Source: Acytostelium subglobosum LB1 (lineage: Eukaryota; Evosea; Eumycetozoa; Acytosteliales; Acytosteliaceae). Taken from it: a stretch of DNA of 64,000 nucleotides. Location: assembly GCF_000787575.1 (NCBI RefSeq), contig NW_012236503.1:1-64000 (forward strand). The letters are read 5' to 3'. Position 1 is the first letter of the stretch. Each line of letters starts with the position of its first letter. A model generated the notes under the pieces. The model saw nothing but the letters and a program-made list of their open reading frames with translations. It was not told where the DNA came from and did no database searches. The position numbers and the translations under genes were made by a program. Shown piece after piece: positions 56,472 to 64,000 of this stretch.

Positions 56472-58680
56472 ATGGATACAATACCTATTACAACTATTCA
56501 TAAAATATGTATATTGTTAAAGAATGATGCTAGTTATATTGATATAGTATGTTTAGGTCTAACATCTAAACTTTATTTCATAGAGATACATAATTTATTG
56601 AATATTAGATTTAATAAGATACCTTTGAATATAAGAGATTTATCAAATAATATATTATCTGCAGAGTCTGTTGCTGCTGGTATTGGTAATGGTACTAGCC
56701 AGGTGACTACATCTATGTATCATAATCAACACAAGGATGCCAAGTACCCTTCTACATTGACAACAATAATATTTGGTCCAAAGTACAATCAATGGATCTT
56801 TGATCGAACACCTCCACAGTCAGTGACATCGTTGACATTCGATTGCTCCTATGAACGAACGATCAATTATGGGGACCTTCCGGGATCACTCAAGTACTTG
56901 AAGCTCCCCTCATACTCTGAAGAAGTGTCATCCGGCAGGTTACCGCCAGGTCTCACCACCTTGATCCTTGGTGGTGAGTACTTCCATGAGCTCAGGCCCG
57001 GCACCCTGCCACAGTCGATCACATCACTCTCACTTGGCGATGCAAGTGTAAAGGGTATTAAGCCAGGCGTTCTCCCCTCCTCGCTTACTGAGCTCAAGTT
57101 GAGCAAGTTCAATGCGAATATCAAGCCTGGAGTGGTGCCGACGGGCCTGCTCACAATGACATTTTCATCGTATTCCTCGTTCAATGAGGAGCTCCCTCCA
57201 AGGGTGCTGCCACCGACACTCCAACTCTTGAGTCTGCCCCTAAAATATGATCAACCATTTTGCATTGGCTCACTTCCAGAGTCACTCACTACGCTTATCA
57301 TTCAGAGAGATGAAAAATGGGACAACATATACAGTCATGCATTTGAACCAGGTGTATTACCTGCATCACTCAAGACATTCGAGCTACCAAAGTTCAGCAA
57401 GATCGTGGATTCATCACCATTCCCCGCCTTGTATCTCTCAACAGTTCAGTGCAGGAAAATACCCCAAGTCATTGACCAATCTAGATCTTAAACAGAGGTC
57501 ATTCTACACCGAGTTGGATAAAGAGGATAGAAAGTACGAGCGAGAGAATGAGAATGATGAGTATGGTGGATATGATCGTCGTCGCAAAGTTGTCAAAGAC
57601 GATGAAGATGATGATGACGACGATGACGATGACGAGAAATATGATAGCAAAGATAACCCACCTCCATTGCCAAGCTCGATCAAGACGTTGGTCTTCAATG
57701 GATACCTTCAGAATGGTTACATTCCAAACTCTGTCGAGAAATTGTTATTGAGGACGTGCAATTATAGATTTGAATCTGGTCACTTCCCTCAATCAATCAA
57801 GACGCTCGAATTAGGTGTCTGCCTCCGCCAACCAAGATTTCTTGAGTTATCTCTCCCTCGTTCGTTCACTAAGCTCGTTCTTGGCAACTCCTACTCAGAA
57901 CCCATCACGCCTGGTATCCTACCCGACTCAATCACTCATTTAGAGATTGGCAAAAAGTACACATCTGGCTATGAGAAGGATGCATTGCCAGCGTCACTCA
58001 CCTGTCTGAAGCTTGCTGGTGCACAGAAGAGTGGAATCTTCCTCCCACCAAAGAAGTTATTATACCTGGCCATAACCTCTCTTCCTCAGATCCATCGTGT
58101 CAAGGGCGGGGTGGACCATCTCTCTGTGACCAATGCCAGTCTGACGACCAAGGACTCGACGGCTGCGCCACTCCTGACACCAATAAGGACACTTTCAATC
58201 CGGGCTACTGGTACTGCATTCAAAAATCGATCACAGTTCCTCAAGACTATATTCAGAATTGTGCCCAATGTTGATTGCTATGACATTGCAGTTGTCAACA
58301 AGGCTGAAGATGTGTGGAGTACACAACTTCGCAAATTGGATCAGTGGCGATCAATCATTGTCACGGACCATCATACCATTCAATACTTCAACAATGCACC
58401 TGTGGAGCGTGTTACTTACTTGGAGGAATTGGTCAAACAATTGAGCAAGGAGAATGAGACACTAAAGACTGAGAACGAAGAGATGCGGGCACAACTAGAT
58501 TCACTGAGGTCATCATCGTCAAAGAAACCAGCAAGGTCTACAATCCCAGCTCCATCATTGATCAAGATCAAAGTCGAGGATAATCCATCAGATGAAGCCA
58601 CGACCACCACAACGACTACAACTACCACAACCGCTGCAGTCAAGAGAGAACCTCTGTCCAACAAAAGAAGAAGGAAATGA
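56472..58680 (+). CDS. FNIP/LRR-like protein with coiled-coil tail, frame interrupted
   Basis: Starts MDTIPITTIHKICILLK, an F-box-like head, followed by many FNIP-related units ending in LPxSLTxLxL (PGTLPQSITSLSLGD, PGVLPSSLTELKLS, PGVLPASLKTFELP, PGILPDSITHLEIG). The second half has a leucine-zipper-like coiled coil (YLEELVKQLSKENETLKTEN) and a Thr run before a basic end. The first frame ends at 57491, while the matching second frame runs to 58680. The change lies near 57425-57470, where GKYPKSLTNLDL clearly continues the repeats in the other frame. No intron fits. Either a one-base assembly error or a real frameshift, which would remove the C-terminal half. An Asp run is encoded at 57600-57640. 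Confidence 0.75.
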
Positions 58681-58774
58681 ATAAATGATTGAGTGATGAA
58701 TGGGTAGCGAGTGGATACCGTCCAACTCGCGAATTTAATAATAAAAATAATAATTAATAATTAATAATAATTAA

Positions 58775-59083
58775 TTAAAGGTTGATGTTGGCGTTGATGT
58801 GGGCATCAATCAAGTTGCAACGACCCAAGTTGATATCGATATCAATGTTGGCATCAATGTGAATACCTGGGAAACAGGGGTTCCAGCAAGCAGTCGACGA
58901 TGATCCCTGAGATGAACCACCAGCTGATGAGCTAGAGAAGGAGGCACCAGACTTGGCCAACGATGAGGATGGGTTCATGTTCTTAAGAGTAGCTATATAT
59001 TTTTGATTGATTGGAGGATTGTTAGGAATAATATTATTAGGATGTTGGAATTTGAGTTTGAAAGACTTACCAAGGATAGTCAT
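58775..59083 (-). CDS. HssA/SigN-like small protein
   Basis: Exon 1 is 13 bases (59083-59071, MTIL + G), then a 78-base intron (59070-58993) and exon 2 58992-58775; 76 residues. The start MTIL, an immediate first intron, a Ser-rich middle (SGASFSSSSAGGSSQGSSS), a single CWNPC and an end of alternating Asp/Asn/Ile (HIDANIDIDINLGRC, DAHINANINL) recall the HssA and SigN families of very small, developmentally expressed dictyostelid proteins of unknown function. The intron is in frame and stop-free, so an unspliced 102-codon reading also exists, but it would put KLKFQHPNNIIPN in the protein. Confidence 0.65.
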   Translation of the reverse strand: MTILGKSFKLKFQHPNNIIPNNPPINQKYIATLKNMNPSSSLAKSGASFSSSSAGGSSQGSSSTACWNPCFPGIHIDANIDIDINLGRCNLIDAHINANINL

Positions 59084-59642
59084 TTTTGGAATTAGTTTGT
59101 TTAGTTGATTAGATTATTAGATTTGATTTGATGATATTATAATGATTCAGAACCAGAGTATTTATAATGGATGGATGTGGATGGAGTTGAGTCCAACAGT
59201 TGAATGGATTATATTATATTTAAGAGATATTAGGAGTATTGGTGTTTGAAGTTATAAATAATTGTCATTAACGACATCATCATTCTAATAAGATTATAAA
59301 ATAGTGATCATGTGAAGAGACACTTCACCTTTTAAAGTCAATATATCACTACACATATTGGCAACAACCTCATCTACTTACTTAAATCTTTGAACTGAAT
59401 GCGTGATGTGATTGACAACCACTAACTGAACTGATCACATGAGTGACGTTGAGAGTCTGAGCGAGGGGGAGTCGGAGTGAGTGTGTGGTTGACATCATCC
59501 AATCCTCCCACACCCACACTAATAATGATCAATCAGTTGATTGAGTGAGGGGTCAGATTATTCCAACCTCTGGATTGAGGATTAATTCCAAGTGATACCA
59601 TATTAATGTATTATACATCAATCAATCAATAAATCTATCCAT
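59084..59642. other. Intergenic, HssA-like promoter and Roco 3' end
   Basis: 560 bases. Contains a CA-rich box at 59507-59519 (listed separately) and TCAA runs near 59620. No gene seen. Confidence 0.5.
59507..59519. promoter_or_regulatory. Candidate G-box (CACCCAC core)
   Basis: CCCACACCCACAC resembles the CA-rich G-box bound by G-box binding factor in dictyostelid development genes. It lies ~420 bases upstream of the HssA-like start, an expected range for such a gene. Single site; weak evidence. Confidence 0.25.
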
Positions 59643-62600
59643 TTATTTATGACCAGTAGGTCTGAGGAAGTTGGGTGTTGTTGAAGAGCTCGAGGAGGTG
59701 GAGGAGGAGACTGGCATAGATTTAAGTGTGCTTGGTAAGGGCTTTGGAGGGAGTAATGATGGTCGAGGTGGTAGTGTCCCAGTTGTTTGGTTCGATATAG
59801 GTGTGACAGATGATGCTGAAGATGTTGATGATACAGTGTTATCACTTGGAGCGGACAACTTTAGAATACTTGGTGACTTGAGATGTGGAGGTTTGATTGG
59901 AACTGTTGGTGGCATACTAGGTGATCCGCCACTTGGTGAAGATGCCTGAGATGATGATCCGCTAACTGGTGATAATGTGACTGGTGTCTTGGGTGGCGTC
60001 ACAGAGGATGGTGATGGCGCTGATGATGTACTGGTGTCTGGTCTGATCAATGGCAGTGGCTTGGTGAAGCTCAATGCTGGCTTCAATGGAGGCTTGGCTG
60101 GAAGTGGCTTTGATGGTGGTGTCATGGGAGGCTTGGCAGTCGAGCCAGTTGTTGGTGTCATGGGTGGTAGTGTGGCAACACTGCCAGCTGCGAGACCAGA
60201 CACTCCAGATGGTGCCATTGGCGAATTAACAATCACAGGTGATGATGATGATCGTTCGATTGGTTTGCGAATCGATTGTGGAACTGCGCTGAGAGGTGCT
60301 GTTGCTCCTGGTGCTGGGGACGCCGGCCTCTGCATCATTGGTCTTGGGGCAACACTGATTGGTGATTGTGCGCCTGGTGCTGGTGATGCAGGTCTCTGCA
60401 TCATTGGTCTTGGAGCAACACTGATTGGGGCCTGTTGGCCTGGTGCAGGGGATGATGGTCTTTGCATGATTGGCCTTGGGGCTGGATTGGATGGCGCGGC
60501 AGCCGCAGCGGGTGTTGGTGCGGCGGCAAAAGGACTAGAGGCAGCAGGGGTTGACGATGATGGGATAGGAACAACATACTTGAGATTCTGCTCCTTGATG
60601 GCCATTAGACGCTGTGATATCTGGGCAAAGGTTGGTCTTGATTGTGGCTCCTTGTGCCAGCAGTCTTGGATGAGTGATGCGAATGCGGCAGGGGCAGCGG
60701 CTGGGATGGTCGGACGCATGCCCTCACAAATTGCATCCTCAAGCTGGGAAATGAACTGGGATCGGGCCACTGGATACTCATCGAATGGCAGCATACCAGT
60801 GAGTATCTCCCAGAGGATAATGCCAAAGCTGTAGACGTCTGCCTTCTCTGTGTACTCTTGGCCACGCATGATCTCTGGAGCCAGCCAGATCGGGTTGGAC
60901 AACTTGTCGCGACCGAGTGCTGAGGTGACCACAGCACGCGACTCACCAAAGTCCGATACCTTGCATACAACATCCGCGCGGTCTGACAGATCGCCCAGCA
61001 TCAAGATGTTTGGTGACTTGAGGTCGCGATGACAGATCTTTGGCGTGAACTCGTGGAGATATTGGATGGCGCCAGCAATATTGAGCGCGATCTTGATGCG
61101 GATAGACCATACGGCCTGTGGCTGCTTGCGCAAGAAGTCATGCAGGTTGCCATTGGGTATGTACTCCATCACGAGACAGCATGGATCCAGACAGCAGGCC
61201 TTGAGAGTGACGATCGACTTTTGATTGAGTGTGTTTGAAAGCCAAACCTCGCGAGTGAACTCGCGGAACACGTTCTCTACATTCTCGCCACCCTCGAGCA
61301 CCAGCTGTTTGATGGCCACGAGCTGGCCGCGTAGACGGCCCTTGAACACCGTTCCAAAGCCACCCTCGCCAATCTTCTCAATGATCTCCAGCTCTTTGTA
61401 CTGGATGGTGAAGTTGGCGCCCAGATCCGTGAGTAGCAGCTCAGGCACCAAGGTCTCGAGCTTAACCATCTTCTCCTCGCCAGTAATGGGCGATCGACAC
61501 AACACCTCGGTGCGCTTGCCAATGATCGCTCGCTGGCAGTCGTCGTAGGGATACATCGTTCGCAGGTCGTTTGGTCGGTTGGCTGCGGCCGACGACATTG
61601 ATGGGCTGCCACCGCCAACAAAGGATTTGGTATGCTTGGACATCTTGTTCTTGTTGTAGAGCGACAGGAACTTGGGCGTGCCATTCTTCTTGTATCGCTT
61701 GTTGGGCTTGAGTGTGCCGCCAGGTGAGATCGAGTCGGCTTCAATGTCCTCGCCATCGGCCTCCGAGTCGAATGAGGTGGACAGCGGGCTGGTGGACAGG
61801 CCCTCGCGGCTACTATTCAAGTTGGTCTGTGATAGTTGATGAGTGAGCTGTTGTTGGAGCTGGGGCTGGATCAGCTCGCCCAGTGACTCGGATGAGCTGT
61901 TGTTGGACGAGCCGTGTGCACGGGATGGCAGTCCGGCGGCCATACCATTGACGCTACGACAGTTGCTGCAGCTACACACAACGAGCAACTGATAGCTGAG
62001 CTTGTACCATCCGTCGAGCAGCACCTCGGCTGTCTCCATTATGAATCGAAGTATGGTGGCGGCTGACTTGCCCCATGCGCGAATGGACACTTGATTGGCA
62101 TGCGCCTCGATCAGCGATGTGGCTTGCTCACGTTCAACCAACAGACCATGTTTCCAGAACTCCTTCACTGTGGTGAAGTGCATGATACGGATCATCAACT
62201 TGGAGAACATACCCACGGGGAAGAACTCGAACTGGTACACACGCTCCAGCACTGTGGACTCGCGTTTCAACTCATCCATTGTGCGCTCTAGTGCGCTTGG
62301 ACGCTCCTCGCTAAGTAGGACGGGGACCAGATGTTTGGCGCCAACCTTGGCAATGAGTGTCGTCTGATGTGATGGCGAGGATGCGGGCAGGCCAATGGCG
62401 CCACCGGTGGAGGACGAAGGAATGCCCTTGAACGATGATGTTGGTGACCTGTTGAATGAACTGAGGCTGGCCTTTGACCCGGATGGCGAGGGGCTAGGCG
62501 TGACTGGCGCCGAGGCCGACACTGGAGATGGACTGGAGAAAGTTGAGCGCAACTTTGAAATGCCGCCAGTGGACGCACCAGTGGTGATTGGTCCGCCAAC

Positions 62601-64000
62601 ACGCTGCGCAGAGCTCTTGCTCGGGATGGGCGTGGTGTTGATGAACTTGGGATCGGGCAGCGGATGCACGATCTCAAAGCGCTGGAGTATGGCCAAGAGC
62701 ACATGATGGAGATGGTGTGGGAAGTCTGGTGCCTTCCAGATCTGATGCAAGTTGGATTGCTCCAGCACACCGGCCTGGACAAAGTTTGGCTTGCTTGTGA
62801 TCAGCGTGGCCAGGAGACGCGTGAGCCAGGGCGGGTCGATAAAAACGAACGCGTCCAGGCCCGACTTGTCGTCATCAAAGTACACGATGATGCCCAGCTC
62901 CTTGAGGAAGTGCGAGGCTTTGGGTACCTGGTCGGCCGTGATACCACATTGCTCGGCCATCGCCAGGAACTCGTGCTTGGTGATGATGGGAGGGTTGTTC
63001 ATCTCGCGTTCATTGACAATGAGTGACTCGAGCTGTGTGAATGACTGTGGATGACTCTGTCCGAGCTTCTTCTCTGCGCGTCCGACCTTGACCAGCAGCG
63101 CCTGGAGCTTGTTGATGTTCTTGGACGTCTTGCAGCTGACGGCCAGGAAGCCCTTGATCGAGGGGAAGGCCGCACAGAACTTTGAGTCGATCTCAGCCTG
63201 GATGCGCTCCTCCTGGCCCGAGGTCAACTCGTCGAGATGCGTGCCCACGAGGACAACCTGCGCGTCGCCGCCCCAGGCCTCGATACATTGCAGCCAGTAT
63301 GATACACGTGCGTCGTCCTGCTGTTGGAGGAAGGTAACCATGTTGAAAACGACAACAAAGAGGGAGCGCGACGAGATGAAGAATTGATGCGTGGAGTAAT
63401 AAACCTCCTGGCCGGCAAAGTCCCACAAGTTGAATGTAACGGGTGGCGATGAGGCGTCGTCCTGGGACGAGGCGCTGGGACGCCATACCTCCATGTCAAT
63501 GCCATCAGTGGACAAGTTCATCGTCGTGTTGAGTGGATTGATTCCAAACTGTGAGTCGGCATCTGATGATGCTTGCTTCTTCTTGGAGCTGAGGCCCAGG
63601 CCCAGACCCTTGCGAAGGATCTGGGTGACGGCCACGGGCGCCACATCCTTCTTGAGACACTTGGCGATCGATGTCTTGCCCACATTCTCCTGGCCCACGA
63701 GCATAAGCTTCATGCGCATGCAGGGTGTGTCGCGAATGATCTGACCGCGCAGACGACTGAACAGCGCGATCAACTGGTCCTCCACGAGAACATCGTCGTA
63801 CTTGGCCTCGGTGGCAAAGGGGTTGCCCGCCACACACATCGACTTGAGACGCAGACGCGACATCTGCCACGGGAGCTCTGTGAGCTGGTTGTACGAGATG
63901 TCCAGCACGGACAGGCTAGCCAGACGACTGATCTGGGGCGGGAGGCTCTTGATCCTGTTCTGGCTGATGTTGAGATCAGTCAGCGACGCGATGTTGCCAA
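59643..64000 (-). CDS. Roco-family kinase (LRR-Roc-COR-kinase), 5' end outside window
   Basis: At least 1450 residues without intron, running off the right edge. N-terminal side in view: leucine-rich repeats (TDLNISQNRIKSLPPQISRL, LDISYNQLTELPW). Next the Roc GTPase: P-loop LVGQENVGKTS, switch II DFAGQEVYYSTHQFF, and THLDEL. Then COR (about 62000-63000). Then a tyrosine-kinase-like domain: glycine loop IGEGGFGTVFKGRL, VAIKQL with the ATP Lys, HRDLKSPNILM with the catalytic Asp, DFGES, and WLAPEIMRGQEYTEKADVYS. The ~400-residue C-terminus is Pro/Ser/Ala-rich with a near-perfect tandem repeat (APRPMMQRPASPAPG). Roco proteins (LRRK2 relatives) regulate cytoskeleton and chemotaxis in dictyostelids. 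No WD40 domain follows the kinase, unlike Roco4, so it may be nearer QkgA; which member cannot be fixed. Confidence 0.93.
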   Translation of the reverse strand, partial: GNIASLTDLNISQNRIKSLPPQISRLASLSVLDISYNQLTELPWQMSRLRLKSMCVAGNPFATEAKYDDVLVEDQLIALFSRLRGQIIRDTPCMRMKLMLVGQENVGKTSIAKCLKKDVAPVAVTQILRKGLGLGLSSKKKQASSDADSQFGINPLNTTMNLSTDGIDMEVWRPSASSQDDASSPPVTFNLWDFAGQEVYYSTHQFFISSRSLFVVVFNMVTFLQQQDDARVSYWLQCIEAWGGDAQVVLVGTHLDELTSGQEERIQAEIDSKFCAAFPSIKGFLAVSCKTSKNINKLQALLVKVGRAEKKLGQSHPQSFTQLESLIVNEREMNNPPIITKHEFLAMAEQCGITADQVPKASHFLKELGIIVYFDDDKSGLDAFVFIDPPWLTRLLATLITSKPNFVQAGVLEQSNLHQIWKAPDFPHHLHHVLLAILQRFEIVHPLPDPKFINTTPIPSKSSAQRVGGPITTGASTGGISKLRSTFSSPSPVSASAPVTPSPSPSGSKASLSSFNRSPTSSFKGIPSSSTGGAIGLPASSPSHQTTLIAKVGAKHLVPVLLSEERPSALERTMDELKRESTVLERVYQFEFFPVGMFSKLMIRIMHFTTVKEFWKHGLLVEREQATSLIEAHANQVSIRAWGKSAATILRFIMETAEVLLDGWYKLSYQLLVVCSCSNCRSVNGMAAGLPSRAHGSSNNSSSESLGELIQPQLQQQLTHQLSQTNLNSSREGLSTSPLSTSFDSEADGEDIEADSISPGGTLKPNKRYKKNGTPKFLSLYNKNKMSKHTKSFVGGGSPSMSSAAANRPNDLRTMYPYDDCQRAIIGKRTEVLCRSPITGEEKMVKLETLVPELLLTDLGANFTIQYKELEIIEKIGEGGFGTVFKGRLRGQLVAIKQLVLEGGENVENVFREFTREVWLSNTLNQKSIVTLKACCLDPCCLVMEYIPNGNLHDFLRKQPQAVWSIRIKIALNIAGAIQYLHEFTPKICHRDLKSPNILMLGDLSDRADVVCKVSDFGESRAVVTSALGRDKLSNPIWLAPEIMRGQEYTEKADVYSFGIILWEILTGMLPFDEYPVARSQFISQLEDAICEGMRPTIPAAAPAAFASLIQDCWHKEPQSRPTFAQISQRLMAIKEQNLKYVVPIPSSSTPAASSPFAAAPTPAAAAAPSNPAPRPIMQRPSSPAPGQQAPISVAPRPMMQRPASPAPGAQSPISVAPRPMMQRPASPAPGATAPLSAVPQSIRKPIERSSSSPVIVNSPMAPSGVSGLAAGSVATLPPMTPTTGSTAKPPMTPPSKPLPAKPPLKPALSFTKPLPLIRPDTSTSSAPSPSSVTPPKTPVTLSPVSGSSSQASSPSGGSPSMPPTVPIKPPHLKSPSILKLSAPSDNTVSSTSSASSVTPISNQTTGTLPPRPSLLPPKPLPSTLKSMPVSSSTSSSSSTTPNFLRPTGHK
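60290..60480 (-). repeat. Tandem repeat in the Roco C-terminal tail
   Basis: Three to four copies of a ~66-base unit encode PRPMMQRPASPAPG with ISVA-type linkers. Unit-to-unit identity is high, so the array probably expanded recently. Confidence 0.85.

Overview
The window is nuclear DNA of a dictyostelid social amoeba. Genes are compact, with short GT-AG introns (about 55-100 bases) rich in TCAA/TTCA tetramers and often holding a CTAAC branch-like box. Coding runs of Gln, Asn and Lys/Glu are common. The families also fit: FNIP repeats, villidin, ComC-like EGF/TIG surface proteins, Roco kinases, an expansin-like protein and an HssA-like small protein. Coding DNA is less AT-rich than in D. discoideum, so a related genus such as Polysphondylium is plausible, but the species cannot be fixed from the sequence.

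Layout. 1-468 (-): 5' part of an FNIP-repeat gene. 862-4111 (+): ten-exon beta-rich membrane protein. 4389-6505 (+): Vps33. 7030-9746 (+): NELF-A, tail to tail with an expansin-like gene (9770-10585, -). 11135-12217 (+): protein-isoaspartate methyltransferase. 12299-13632 (-): CCR4-type exonuclease-like protein. 15349-20334 (+): villidin. 21083-21624 (+): Atg8. 22880-24214 (+): BAR-domain protein. 24430-25366 (-) and 25641-26852 (+): divergent Kelch and nuclease-fold genes sharing a promoter with a 30-base perfect palindrome. 27150-27627 (+): cofilin. 28208-32499 (+): FAM21 of the WASH complex. 32681-33103 (+): DUF4476-like protein. 33283-37311 (-): PIR121/CYFIP of the SCAR/WAVE complex. 37935-38387 (+): small secreted protein. 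38571-38653 (-): tRNA-Leu. 39304-44118 (+): ComC-like surface protein. 44665-46349 (-): four-exon gene whose N-terminal half resembles the helical domain of bacterial Cry delta-endotoxins.

46480-52470 is a mobile-DNA island. It holds two fold-back repeats, a rearranged Ty3/gypsy LTR element with terminal repeats in opposite orientation, a tRNA-Ser whose 3' end matches the element's primer-binding site, and a possible non-LTR relic just 3' of that tRNA. Ordinary genes resume with a MORN-repeat protein (52560-54050, +), an unrecognised five-exon acidic-tailed protein (54242-56278, -), a second FNIP gene whose frame is interrupted (56472-58680, +), an HssA-like small protein (58775-59083, -) and the 3' part of a Roco kinase (59643-64000, -).

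Functional threads: actin control (villidin, cofilin, FAM21, PIR121, possibly the BAR protein and Roco kinase), vacuole and autophagosome traffic (Vps33, Atg8), and cell-surface or wall proteins (expansin-like, ComC-like, beta-rich protein, small secreted protein). The assembly has a 100-N gap at 50688-50787 and scattered ambiguous bases; two of these (9207-9208 and 24485) appear to be spurious and displace reading frames.
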